Shown one piece after another: positions 47,301-59,872 of a stretch of 64,000 nt of DNA. The position numbers and the translations under genes were made by a program. Location of the stretch: the NCBI GenBank assembly GCA_945910005.1, contig OX246743.1, positions 37,479,398-37,543,397 on the forward strand. Direction: 5' to 3'. The notes under the pieces were generated by a model, which was not told where the DNA came from, searched no databases, and was given only the letters and a program-made list of their open reading frames with translations. Within the stretch, counting starts at the first letter, position 1; each line of letters begins with the position of its first letter. This DNA comes from Isoperla grammatica (Eukaryota > Arthropoda > Insecta > Plecoptera > Perlodidae).

Positions 47301-48470
47301 ATTGCAGTACTTATATATGAAGTTATTCGACTTTTTTTTTGTGTTGATGCTGATTTTCGAAAAAGTATCGGCTATCTTCAACAGGTAATAAAAATAATTT
47401 TTAATTATATGCAACAAATGCTTCGTATATTGCATGTTGAATAGAATATAGTTAGAGTGCTGGATGATCTATGGGTTAACAACTCAAACTTGATAGTTTA
47501 TTAAAAATAAAGCATACATTTTTAAGAATCGTTGTATTTTCCGTGTGTCTGTGCATTGTATAGTCTGGAATAAAGGTATATATCATAATAAAATTAGCAA
47601 TTTGATTTAATTTCTGATAGTAGTGATAGAGTAAACAGCTGCTATAATATTTATCGTTGTGAAGTTCTAAGATCATGATTGGCAGTGTCAGTTTAATGCT
47701 AATGTCAATGGTGTCATTAAGTCCCCCCCAGACGTGGCCTGAATCCATATCTCCATGGCGAGATTTGCTCGCATTAACACATCGGGTTTATACGCTGCCT
47801 GACGAGTGACAGCCGTGTTTTGCAATGTTTGCACGTTGAATAATGCAACATATAACCCGTTCGCATGAAATATTATCGAGAAAAATTATACATATTCATA
47901 ATTTTAAATTATCATCATAGTTTTTGTACGCTATAGATATTTGATTTTAATTTTTGAATAGAAAATTGGAAAATTTGTTTTGGTGTTAGGAAACCCGCAG
48001 ATTGGTTCTACTTCTTGCTTTCAGGCTGGTATATTCATATCTATATATGCATCAGAACGCATATCGTGGATTATCTGTTGTATTTACCCAATCTTAAAAG
48101 ATAATGAATTAATTAAATAAATAGTAATAAATAAATACATACAAAATTTAATTCTTAATATCCCAAATCAATATTCTAACACAATCTTACAATATACATA
48201 TATAAATATTAATTCTATCCCCAGAGACCAGACGCGAATTATTTTTTAGTTAAACATTTTGGTATACATAAATAAAAAACAAAATTAATTAATCATCTCT
48301 AAATCATTGATATGGCCAATAGAACGCAAAAAGACAACAATAAATGGTACATTCATTATTATTCTTACCTTATTCAAGTATACTACGTCTCGATTAGCCA
48401 AGTTGCAAAAATAATAAATATGTATACTAATGAATGAATAGGTTACTAACGAACGCGCTTCCTCTCCAAC
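44347..48470. other. Stretch without recognisable genes
   Basis: It holds a 45-base dispersed repeat near 46264-46305, an (AC)-rich patch at 45180-45570 and a G-rich block at 47161-47190. Overlapping minus-strand frames at 46834-47146 look partly protein-like in two phases, which argues against either. Confidence 0.45.
47161..47190 (+). other. G-rich block with quadruplex potential
   Basis: GTGGGAGGGGGTGGGGGGGG, then GAGTGGGGGG, offers at least four G-runs within 30 bases. It is seen directly; any folding is inferred. Confidence 0.5.
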
Positions 48471-48474
48471 GCCT

Positions 48475-48700
48475 CTAAGACAAACGCACGCGTGTGTACG
48501 CATGTACTTGTACGTGTACGCATGGTCGGGTGGGGCGAGACACCGTAGCAAGGTAATCTCATCCAGCTCTCGTCACGCCACGATTACTGCTCACTTTCAT
48601 CGCGCACGTACCCGGCCGGCCGTGCCGTACCGTTTTCACGCACGGCAGGTTAGATTATTTGCCAAGAGCAGACGATCTTGTTTATTTGTAGCGACGTGAG
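48475..48700 (+). promoter_or_regulatory. CpG-rich block, possible promoter or 5' exon
   Basis: The block is dense in CpG (TCGTCACGCCACGATTAC, ATCGCGCACGTACCC, GGCCGGCCGTGCCGTACCG) inside an AT-rich region and ends at GCGAC|GTGAGT, a consensus splice donor at 48696. That would suit a plus-strand 5' exon. No downstream exon could be linked, and the 26-bp minisatellite beside it is also CpG-rich, which offers a non-genic explanation. Confidence 0.25.
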
Positions 48701-48724
48701 TGATTCGTGACGGGATTTAGGGCA

Positions 48725-48870
48725 AGTCTTCGATGCGTACCTACACGGCTAGTCCGCGATGCGTACCTACGCGGCAAGTCTTCGATGCGTACCTACAAGG
48801 CTAGTCTTCGATTCGTACCTATGCGGCAAGTCTTGGATGCGAACCTATGCGGCTAGTCTTCGATGCGTAC
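48725..48870. repeat. 26-bp minisatellite array 1
   Basis: Units of the form GGCTAGTCTTCGATGCGTAC plus CTAYGC are repeated about 5.5 times with CGATTCGTAC and GGATGCGAAC variants. A 98-bp block (48773-48870) is identical to 50560-50657 in array 2. Confidence 0.9.
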
Positions 48871-49969
48871 TGGATATCACGTCGGCTGTTCAGCAAGGAC
48901 CCGACTCGAGCGTTTGGGACAACCCTTAGGAAAGGTCTGCGCGGCGAACAATTGACCGCAGTTGGCGAAGGGTTTTGGGTGAAAAAAAAAAGTTTTAGCA
49001 CAATGCATACTTGCAAACTGAGAACCCTGCTGAACAATGTTTGATTCCGACAATAATTTTAAAGAGCGACACTTGTAATCACGTTATTTAGATTTTTCTG
49101 ATCATTTTCGTTTTTTGTGCGAAGTCAGTATCTTAATTTAAAGAGAACATTAAGTTGATGATGTTTTCGGGTTACTTCACTTTTTAGCCAGTGGTGTATT
49201 CCTCAAAAGTTCCCGTACCCTTCCCAACATAAAAAACATTATATAATAACCCGACACGTTTTTCTCATTACCATTTAACATTATATATTAAAAAACACGT
49301 GTTATCTATTTAGTTCGCCATTACAATAATTATATTGCGTGAGTTTACTATTCTTTATTAATGAGTATGGATGACTATTCCTCAAATTGTGTTCGAAATT
49401 GTTCTGAAGTCGTGCTTGAAAATTTGGATGCGACGATTGAAAGTTGATATTAGCACATGAAAAGAAAGTAAAATTCCAAAGAAGCACCGGCGCTTTGGGA
49501 AACTGATGCATTGTATACAGGTGGCCAAGATTAACACACAGTTCCTGCCTCGTGCACGTGCACCCAATTGTTTTCAAATTTCCAGGAAACGTAGGCTAGC
49601 ACAGTGGCCGGGATAGTACTGGGTTCAGTTCCCGCGACACGCTGGGCTCCACACCATTCTCTTCTGTGATTTTGATTTGCCAACTACTTACGAAAGCAGA
49701 TTTGAATGTTTAATAATATTTTATTCAATGAGTTGATAAAAGTTGAGGGGGTAGGGGGTTGACGATCGCCTCATCACCCCCGCCCCAACCCCCTCCCCCA
49801 CATGTGCGCTACCGTCTATACAATCACAAGTTATTATTTTCAGTAGCTTCAGGTGACATTATATTATAATGTATTATGCGATTCATTGTAAATTAAGTCA
49901 CGGTTTTCGTATATACCAGTATCACATAGATACAGGTTATGTTAAAATAAAAAAAAAACGTACTCGAAC

Positions 49970-50035
49970 CAAGAATCGAACCCACGATTCGCTGCAATGG
50001 AAACAGAAATAAACCCACTAGACCAACGAGCTATA
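49970..50035 (-). mobile_element. tRNA-derived SINE head related to the 12-kb SINE
   Basis: The minus strand reads AGCTCGTTGGTCTAGTGG (A-box region) and GGGTTCGATTCTTGG (B box). The start resembles GGCTCGTTGGTCCAGTGG of the SINE at 12304. An A/T tail is next to it at about 49950. Confidence 0.55.
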
Positions 50036-50469
50036 CATGAAAAAGGTTTTGTAAACATATTATTATGAAAACTACATGTATTTCGGATGTGCCCTACATT
50101 ACAGGTATGTGGACGTTGGTGGATGTGTGTGACTAAAAATTGAGTCACAGCTACAATTAAAAAAGTGACTATATTGTCTTAGCGTTGCGCGTTCAATGGT
50201 ACGCTTTTTAATAGCATTATGATGACGGAAAGCCGAAAACTATAATTACAATGTTTTGAATAACTATTTATAGTCACCCCCAAGTCCCTTTTCCCTCCAA
50301 ATGAGTACATGGGTATGACAGGTTGTAAATAAGTTCTTTTGAGACGTTCGGAGTCCATCCCGCAGATGGTCGCCAACGATAATTGCTTCGGTGAGGGCTG
50401 TTGAAAAAGGTCCCATCCACGCGCTTTGTCGTGCGTGGCCTAGCCTGAGGTGCTGAACAGCCGATGTGC

Positions 50470-50777
50470 GTACCTTCGCGGCAATAGTCTTCGATGCGTA
50501 CCTACAAGGCTAGTCTTCGATTCGTACCTACACGGCTAGTCTTCGATGCGTACCTATGCGGCAAGTCTTCGATGCGTACCTACAAGGCTAGTCTTCGATT
50601 CGTACCTATGCGGCAAGTCTTGGATGCGAACCTATGCGGCTAGTCTTCGATGCGTACCTATGCGGCAAGTCTTCGATGCGTACCTTCGCGGCAATAGTCT
50701 TCGATGCGTACCTACAAGGCTAGTCTTCGATTCGTACCTATGCGGCAAGTCTTCGATGCGTACCTACGCGTACCTAA
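50470..50777. repeat. 26-bp minisatellite array 2
   Basis: It has the same unit as array 1, about 11-12 copies, some with GGCAATAGTC (2-bp insertion). The 118-codon frame across it is repeat read-through, since 26 bp units rotate the frame and variants happen to avoid stops. Confidence 0.92.
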
Positions 50778-51744
50778 GCTCTGTTGATGAGGGTACGTCA
50801 GTCAAAGTGTATGTATGGTCAGTGAAAAATGTTGTTGGGACGTATTTCTCATACAAATTACGTATATACATTTCATTTATTGCCTTTTGTAGGTTGCAAT
50901 AAGTGAAAAAGTGTTCATTCTTAGATAATACCTATAAAATATATCGTTTTATGTCTTAGATTAATTATAAGTACATTCCTTGTCAAATGTTAATATTTTT
51001 AATAATACAAAACGATGTATTTTATTGGTATTGCACTTATTTTGATTTGGTTTTACCACACATATCTCTTTCTAACCCCTTCCTTTCCCCTGAACCTCTC
51101 CCTCACTTGGGGTCTGGTTATAATGGGCCTAGGATAACTGCGTGACGTACGGGATGCCTTAACTTATACAAAGTCATAAGTTAACCAACATTAATATGTA
51201 CCTGACTTATATATATGATTGATTTTTTTAGCTGGTCGTATTCCGCTTTCCCTAGAGGGTCTTATTTTATTACGAAATGTAATGTATACTATAGCATGAT
51301 TATCCCTAAAGGGTTACGTGATTAACTTTAATTTGGGAGTAATAAATCTAAGTTTTGAAATTTATAACAAGAATCGTGCGATGACTACGTTTAAACATAA
51401 TCGTAACGTAAGAATAAAATGTTTGCCAACGAAATCTCGACCCAGTTTACAATAATAGAGTATATATACAACTAAATCCACGATTCATTCGTGGTTTGTT
51501 GTGATGTTTACTGTTTGCGCTTATGTAGCGAGCTTCATCGAGACGATTTATTTACACAGATTGATACTGGTCAAGATAAAACCGTTGTTATTGGGTGGAA
51601 TTACGCTAAGAGTAAGCTACGTGTTGAAGTATAATATGTTTGCTGACAAACACTCTCGCAAAATAAGCGACATTTTATTGAACAAAACACGAAATGTACG
51701 ATTTACTTTGTTCGGCATGTTTCGTGCATTGAGGTCTCCAGTAA

Positions 51745-51990
51745 AACAATGATTTACTGAGTTCGTTGGTTTTTGTGCATCGAGCTCACCAGAAAACAGA
51801 GTTCGTTGTTTTTCCGTGCATCGAGCTCACCAGAAAACAGAGTTCGTTGTTTTCCGTGCATCGAGCTCACCAGAAAACAGAGTTCGTTGTTTTCCGTGCA
51901 TCGAGCTCACCAGAAAACAGAGTTCGTTGTTTTCCGTGCATCGAGCTCACCAGAAAACAGAGTTCGTCGATTAACGTGCATTGAACTTCC
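51745..51990. repeat. 40-bp minisatellite, about 6 copies
   Basis: CGAGCTCACCAGAAAACAGA starts at 51781, 51822, 51862, 51902 and 51942. The central units are identical, while diverged ones flank them (TGAGGTCTCCAGTAAAACA before, TTGAACTTCCCGTGTAAAA after). Long frames in all phases are repeat artefacts. Confidence 0.95.
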
Positions 51991-52100
51991 CGTGTAAAAT
52001 GTTACACGTTATTATTATTGTTGATTGACAACAATGCTTTATTTCAATTTGAGTATGCCTTTTGTAGCTCACTGATCATGTGTGTTATTATTGCTTGTAA

Positions 52101-52291
52101 AGGCTGGTCCACACAGATTTTTAAGACATAATGCATAAGGTTTTAAGACGTTGTTTTAAAAACAACAATGAAAACAACGTCTTAAAACTAAAACTTTGTG
52201 TGAACGCCAGTACGTGTTTCCTATGATCCAACTTTACGACTACGCGTTAAACCTTAAATCGTAAGTCTTAAAAATCTGTGTGGACCAGCCC
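52101..52291. mobile_element. 191-bp MITE family E, copy 2
   Basis: Same length and nearly the same sequence as 32796-32986, with TAA on both sides (52098-52100 and 52292-52294). A B-box-like GGGGTTCGAATGCGGG (minus) lies just to the right at 52305-52320, a separate SINE remnant. Confidence 0.88.
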
Positions 52292-52329
52292 TAAGCAGAA
52301 CGTCCCGCATTCGAACCCCGGAATGGCAT

Positions 52330-54900
52330 GCTTCTCTTTCCGTGAATCTTTCACATTAATCAACACCATAGCAACTTCGAGAAGTATAGAAGTTGTGTTG
52401 GACTATGATACCTCTTTCTGCTTACCGTCAATTTAATTATATATTCTAAACTGGTGGACAATAAATATTAAAATTGTCAACACTAAACGTAAACGCATAG
52501 AAGTATGAAATATGCATTTGATTAATTTTCTCTTATTTGAAGTTTTCATGCAAATTTTCTATCTGTACTTTAATATGAAACAGCTAATCATATTATATAT
52601 TTATTATGCTCAGGCATTGGAAACGCCTTTGTTGCAGCTAGAGACAAGAGGGGAAGGCAACTGTGCATCATGATTACGGACTACAGAATTCGAGATGACA
52701 ATAATAACATATTCTATTGTACTCACAGAAGAAGAGAAAGAATGATTCTAACTGGAGCAATATCCTGTCGTGATGGGATCGAATAACAACAATCTCCGAA
52801 ATGGCGATGCAATTTAGTTCAAAGGAAAACATTCGAAGAGATCATAATAATACTATACTAATAATAGTGTATAGTTCTCATGCAGTCAGTCACATTTCGT
52901 TATCTGTCGGGTGTATTGTCTGGTGTCTGTCCTAGTGATTTCCTTCGAGACCTAGATGAGATGACACGACTAGTGACTACTCTCCCTTGCTACATGTGCT
53001 GTATGACACACTGATGACTTGGATGATTGAATGACAGATGGTAGACGAAAGTTGGAAAGAGAAACACGAAATACCATAGTGCACCGTTGCAATTACCCAT
53101 GCATACTCGAAGGAAGTAACACATTTTTACTGTGTCAATCGAAACCTTCATATTACTACTTGTGATGTGTATTGGTGACTGAAAATTGATAAGTATACTT
53201 CAACAAATGCAGATTTGCAATTCGAAGGAAGTTTTAGTAATTTTATGTAATACTGGGATTTTTTCAAGAAGATGTTTGGCAAATTAAGTCATAGTTGTTG
53301 GGGGAATACAATCAAGTGTTGAAGGTTTTACACAATAAATAAGATGCAAAAACAAAACTGTCGAAACCTATTCACGTTTGAACTACGTTTGAGTAGAGAA
53401 ATGAAATCAATAGAATAGTTATTGTATTGGAAAAGGGGTCTTTAGAAAACATGCTATCACCTTTCTCGCAAAGCATGAGAATAATGCTTTACTCGATCAC
53501 GAAGCCTGTTCAGGCTTACAGCACACGCCTTGCCAAATCGATTGGTGTGTTGTTTAATGACAAAATGATCCTGAATTCAAATTCGCCAAATGCACTTTCT
53601 ACCTTTCACTTTTTGGTTGAATTAATTCCAAAAATACTTGAAAGTACCAATATTTCTACATACTAAACGTTAAGATGTAATAACATTCTGACTATTTGTT
53701 GTTGGCACGATCTGGCGATTGCTCTATTTTTCATATTATACTTTCTTCCGAAAATTTAACAACGTAACACCTGTTCTTCGTAAATATGATAGGCTAGGTG
53801 GGACCAATTTTGAGGTGTAATCACGTAAAAAAGGCCTCGAGCAGGTGGTGGAAAACACTTTCTTCCCACTTTGAATAATATCTTCGGTCTAGTATAAAGT
53901 AATGCAAGGCTTGCAAGGGCGTTGTATGGGTGAACCTCTCTCGTGTTCCACGCTCAGTCTTTCAAGGTTATCACTTGGGTAATTAGCTAATTCATGGTCG
54001 CCATTTTCTCATTGAAATCTATGCTAATTAACGCGGATGTGTTTCTTATAACTGATGTGTGAAAATAATAAACGCGTACATGATTATTATAACAGCCACA
54101 GACAATTAAGCCCCTCGTATGGATTTGTGGACTACGAATTATTTCCATTTATAGTTTCGAAAATTTGTGAGTATAATAACATGCTGTTATTGATGGTTTT
54201 AATTTTAATATATTTTGTTCCAGCTCCTACAAACCATAATTAATTTTCATGCCACTTTATCTGTCTACCTTCACATTTTAATTGTCTTCTGCTGCAAATA
54301 TGTTAGGGTTTCATTAAAAATTAACCTACTGATAACGATCTCTTTAAAATAAAAAATATTCTATGCTTATAATATTATGTATTGAGTCAGTAGTAGAATA
54401 CATTTTTAACAGTGTTAACTCTCATATTATCATTTTATTCTAGCAATGGTTAACAAAATTGTCCTACTGCATCCTAGACCCAGAGCATCCAAGAAAATGT
54501 ATAGTTAATCTTTTTTGTTGAGCTACCGGGCCCACAATTACGACGCGAGCAATAATTCACTATTTCCCCTCCCAGTTTTGTCCATGTTATATTCTACTAC
54601 ACTATTTATTCTTAGTTCAAACTATATAACTAACATATACCCTTAATTTTCATTTCTCTTTACATAGCTTTCTTTCGTAATTTGCCATTTCAATTTTCAA
54701 GTCCTTCATTTGTCTGTGTCTGTCCTAATATATTTGTCATTTTCCTTCATTTATCTGTCTCTACGTGTCTATCCTATATATTTGGCAAGTGCGTCTAGCC
54801 AACCTCTTGTTTATTGGCTATCACTCAGCTTTCTGCCACTCAGCTTTCTGTCGTTGTACTTGTAAACATGCGAACCACGCCTCGCGAACGCTTTCTTAAG
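52330..54900. other. Stretch without recognisable features
   Basis: No exon, transposon or repeat array is supported. The 79-codon frame at 53427 shows no known domain. Confidence 0.45.
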
Positions 54901-54921
54901 GAATGTGACAATTATAGTCCA

Positions 54922-56319
54922 AGAGCCAGCAACATAAAAGCTCCCCTCATAAGGTACATATGTTTTGACTATTGGAATAGGAGCGGAAAAACTACTCTAC
55001 TAACAAAACGCGCGTCTTACTCCTCAACGTGGGGGCTTTTAGGCCCCACAGGGGGCCAAAAAAGCCGAAAAAAGGTCCAAGGTTCCCCTCATAAGGTACA
55101 TGGATGGAGTAAACGCCATTTTGTAGAGATAAGTGTCCCAAATAGGAATTCGAAGAAAAAGACGGGATATTAGGGGGCGTTTACCGATCAGACGCCATTT
55201 TGCCTAAAAAGGGCCATTTTTTATTTTCGCACATGCATGCGCTTAAATACTCAAATCATATCCGGAAATGTCTCGAGACGTAGAAAAACATACATTTTAA
55301 AGAAATATTGGGTTATTGTCCTCGCCAGACGCCCTCAAAAGCGGCCCAAAAAGGCCAAGGTTCCCCTCATAAGGTACATGAGTGGAGTAAACGCCATTTT
55401 GTAGAGATAAGTGTCCCAAATACGAATTCGAAGAGTAAGACGGGTTATTAGGGGGCGTTTACCGATCAGACGCCATTTTGTCCAAAAAGGCCACTTTTTA
55501 TTTTCACACGTGCACGCGCTTTAACACCCAAAACATATCCTTAAATGCCCCTAGAGGTGAATACATTTCTAAGATATTGTGTGATGTCCTCGCCAGCCCC
55601 CCCCCCCCCACAGCCTCGATCCGGATGCGATAGTTTTGAAGCTCCACCCACCCCTAACTTTAATATACCAGTATTTATTATTATTAATGTCAGGATTTAA
55701 GGATATGTTTTGGGTGTTAAGTGCGTGCATGTGTGAAAATAAAAAGCGGCCCTTTTTGGACAAAATGGCGTCTGATCGGTAAACGCCCCCTAATATCCCG
55801 TCTTATTCTTCGAATTCCTATTTGGGACACTTATCTCTACAAAATGGCGTTTACTCCATTCATGTACCTTATGAGGGGAACCTTGGCCTTTTTGGACCCC
55901 TTTTGAGGGCGTCTGGCGAGGACAATAACCCAAAATTTCTTTAAAATGTATGTTTTTCTACGTCTCGAGACATTTCCGGATATGTTTTGAGTGTTTAAGC
56001 GCATGCATGTGCGAAAATAAAAAATGGCCCTTTTTGGGTAAAATGGCGTCTGATCGGTAAACGCCCCCTAATATCCCGTCTTACTCTTCGAATTCCTATT
56101 TGGGACACTTATCTCTACAAAATGGCGTTTACTCCATCCATGTACCTTATGAGGGGAACCTTGGGCCTTTTTTCGGCTTTTTTGGCCCCCTGTGGGGCCT
56201 AAAAGCCCCCACGTTGAGGAGTAAGACGCGCGTTTTGTTAGTAGAGTAGTTTTTCCGCTCCTATTTCAAAAGTCAAAACATATGTACCTTATGAGGGGAG
56301 CTTTTATGTTGCTGGCTCT
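54922..56319. mobile_element. 1.4-kb fold-back element
   Basis: AGAGCCAGC at 54922 mirrors GCTGGCTCT ending at 56319. Inverted arms of about 640 bp extend inward with high identity to a spacer at about 55590-55690 that contains 13 consecutive C. Each arm holds two related subunits: AAGGTTCCCCTCATAAGG recurs at 55080 and 55351 on the left, and its complement recurs on the right about 278 bp apart. All four subunits contain AAAATGGCGT or its complement and TAGGGGGCGTTTACCGATCA or close variants. No protein is encoded. Confidence 0.93.
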
Positions 56320-57480
56320 CCGTCTATTACTTCCGGTGATTTATATCCTATTATCTGTCGTGCATAAGGTCGCATTATGTTGTATCCTTGTTTAGCTGAA
56401 CAAAAAAGATAATTGTACTTTGGTAGCGTCATAGTAACGAGGCATTAGAATCTAGTTTCTATCGATGACAAGACATTGATTATGCTGTTTTCATTTTACA
56501 GCCACTGAAGTAATTGTAAGATTACAGGACCCTAAACTGTCTTTAGTCTAACATTTATTGAGCACTGTCTTTAATATCTTCTTGTATGTATAGTTATTCT
56601 TATATATATATCTATGGATTCGATGAAGAACTACAATCAGAAGCTAATTTTGATGACCAGATATGCGTAGAAGAGGTGATTTTTCTTCCCTACTCTACGC
56701 AAGATTTCCGCCACAACATTGATTTACTTGTGACTCCTGGTGTACACGCATAAGTTCGTGAGTTTATGAGTCTACAACATGGAAAAATGCCCGGAAATTT
56801 CGACTCGACAACCCGTTTAAACCCATGTCACACAAGACGTGAAAACCTCCAATCTAACCATAAATCTATATTTTTGGTATCAATACACATATACTTTTTA
56901 TCTATGTTTCATTATTAGTCCTATGTGTAATTTTTTTTTTATTTAAAATTTAATAATTTCACAACCTCATTTACATTTAATTAATCTGTATTTGTTCATT
57001 TTAATTCACGTTATTATCATCATATTATTTCGTCAATTAAGTACTTTTAATACATCTTTATCGTCATATGAGTCCAATATCGTTATTGTATCTTCTATAA
57101 TGAACAGACGTACTTATTGTTCTCCTGTTTTAAAACAGCTTCGTAACTGAAAGGCCAGACGTTAAGTAAATACACCCTTGCCGTCCATGTATGTAGGTCG
57201 CAAGGAAAGTAAGAAGGAAGATGAGGCCTGTTCTCGATAATCAGTGTCATCGTTATAGTCTCTCATCGTCTCAGGAGAGAGAACAGAGAACTATACGAAT
57301 TCAATTAACTTAATTGGCTGAAATATTCCCTGACCTTGTCCAGATGAATCTAGTGGCAAACTAATGTGAAATGTTACAGGAAGTATTCTCGTTGACATTG
57401 CGGTTAAGATTATTATGTTTAAACGACAAAGAAATTATATTAATGTATTGATTGTAGAACAGGAAGACGAATTTTAAACA
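56320..57480. other. Stretch with one dispersed-repeat fragment
   Basis: A copy of the 45-base dispersed repeat (AACAGCTTCGTAACTGAAAG) lies at 57131-57173. Nothing else is recognised. Confidence 0.45.
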
Positions 57481-57489
57481 AGAAAAATC

Positions 57490-57562
57490 TACACTGGGCT
57501 CAAACCTAGGTCATCTGCTTTCCGCACCAACGCCTCAACCGTTCTACCATATGGCTGGGTAA
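57490..57562 (-). mobile_element. tRNA-derived SINE head
   Basis: The minus strand reads CCAGCCATATGGTAGAACGG and GGTTTGAGCCC at tRNA-like spacing. The body is not recognised. Confidence 0.45.
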
Positions 57563-59238
57563 TCTAATGATTTGAATTGAGGATATTGTTTTGTTAAAAT
57601 TAATTGTAAAAGGCCTACATACAAAATGTTTAATCCAAATGTGTATATCCGTCTATGATAGAATTGTTATGGCAATTAGGATGGTTAATTGGGTGCATGG
57701 ACGTAGTGATCGATAGACGAAAGGTGGTAAAATGTATCAACTCTTCCTTCTCATTTCTCACACTAGTATTTCTTGTTCTGTTTTCCAGACACCATTTTGA
57801 TCCTATCTTGGTGCAAAGTATACCTTGTATCGGAGAATTTTCTTTCATTGCAGAAGTGGATGGCAGGTTTATTCTCAGTCATATCACAATTTAGTATCTG
57901 TAGTCATACTCTTGGTTCTATTGAAATATCGCCTTACCAGCTATAGCATTTGGTAATCAACTGTGCATTGTTTTTTTTCTTACGACAAATGCACCTCCTT
58001 TTTTGTATCAACATTTTCCCTTCTCATTTTGATTACGTCTTCCTCCATTATCAGAGACGTATTGCAAATTAAATGCCACCATTGATAATTATTTTCTAAA
58101 ATAGTAATGTACCGTATTCGCAATTGAGTGACATTTTTAATACGTATATTTCTTCTTTGCAATTGAGTTTTATAACCCAATAGGATAGACATAAATAGTT
58201 AACATTTACAAAATCATAATCGATATAATCATATTATATTTATTTGTAATTTTGTTTTATTGATTAACCTAAATAGTTTGTAATTAAAAAACAAATGAAG
58301 CTTATTCATTTACGTAATCTCTGTCTTATTTTACAACAGTGTCCGCAAGACCGCAACACAAGTTAGGATCAACGTTATCCTATCAACCAATTCGTGAATT
58401 GGCCAATCAGTAATTAATTTGTCATATCTGTCAAATAAACGGGTATAGGGTAGACACAGAGTCCTACGCGGTCACGTATCACCGCAGGCGAGTGTTTATG
58501 TCACCGGCACCATCGCGAACTCCTCTGCTCAACACATGCACTTCATTTGTGTTTTCTCCGCTACTATAGTAACATGATGACCTGCTTTCATATGAACACC
58601 GTGTGTCGAAGCCAGAAGATACATCGCACACCTACATCAATTACACAAACTCTTAATTTATCTACACTAGGAAATTATTTCCTGGATTATGTCGTGATTG
58701 CTAATTATTCGAGCAGTGTCTACCGCGCGCGCAAGTTATGCAAATTGAGAGCTACAATTAAAAACTTGAACTAGATTCGTTCACTTGTCTGTTTTATATC
58801 AATTATTGGAGAGAGTATGTTTGCTGGCTGCAATGCACGTCTGTCCGTCTTTGATTTCGTTACTTTTTCTTGTTCAATTTTGAATATTTTATTGCTGTAG
58901 AGAGATTCTCTATAGTTTAACCTTAAGTCTTGCATCTCGTGCGTGTGTGTATGTATTAAAATATCCAGTTTAATTGACCGTAGGGTGAAAGATTCAAGCG
59001 AGAAATAACACTCTCTCAACAAGTGAAATGCATCTGTCGAACTATTTGACAAACACGTTCTGCATAATATAATTATTGGTCGTAGTAGTGGCAATATGAG
59101 GAAGGAAATCGCAAATGAACGGAAATAGAAAAAACTATTTACTATATACTATCTTATTACATAGGTAGTTAGTTGTATGTGGGTTCCTGGTACATTAATG
59201 TGTATATGAGTAGTGAAAATAGTCGGCTTATCGGAGTG
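57563..59238. other. Stretch without recognisable genes
   Basis: A diverged 45-base dispersed repeat lies at 58155-58198 (AATAGGATAGACATAAATAG). Frames of 70-107 codons are not supported. Confidence 0.45.
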
Positions 59239-59242
59239 TATT

Positions 59243-59270
59243 GGGGGGGGGGGGGGGGGGGGAGGGGGAG
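59243..59270 (+). repeat. Poly-G tract
   Basis: Twenty consecutive G, then AGGGGGAG. Such a tract is prone to sequencing and length error. Confidence 0.9.
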
Positions 59271-59872
59271 AATATTAATTCCAGAAGTAGACGGTTTCAA
59301 TATTGTATATCACCCTAACGTTTTAAATTTATTTTCTGTCTTAGAATATTGAAGTTATAATTTAGATATTTTATTTCCATTTAAAGGGAGGTAGTTTCTT
59401 GTAAATTTATTTTGTTTACAAACGCAAAAGACCATTGGTTCGATACCAGTTATGTAGACAAATACACTATGCTAGAATAATCGACATCTGACTTTGGACT
59501 CATCATATCAAATTGTACTGAAAATCTTGTCAGGGATCTGGTATAGCGAATATATATAATATATTTTATCATGCCTACTATTTACTACTGTTTACACTTA
59601 AAATAATTAATTGATTGTGTATACATGTAGGTTTGATTTGATGTATGAAGAAATGGAGTAATTATGTAGAACCCATTAGTCTTATGGCACTTCTAATATG
59701 TGTATTAATAAACATCCTACATTTAACCAAAATAATGGGTCCGTGCGAATTTTGACACTTTTTATCAAGCCACTTTTACTAAAAAGAGAGTGAAGATAAT
59801 TGTCATTACTCTCATTCTCTTTCAAACACTCCACTTCTTGTCCCTTATAACTTAACATCAAGACACACTCAC

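Noticed and set aside
49587..49640. SINE head with GGTTCAGTTCC
   Set aside because: A-to-B box spacing is too short and no body or tail is recognisable.
50546..50902. 118-codon frame with MRTYAASLRCVP repeats
   Set aside because: Read-through of the 26-bp minisatellite; not conserved in the first array.
51766..51997. Overlapping frames with ELTRKQSS repeats
   Set aside because: 40-bp repeat leaves all three phases open; no start context or domain.
54814..55173. 119-codon frame
   Set aside because: Lies mostly in one arm of the fold-back element and is not kept in the other subunits.
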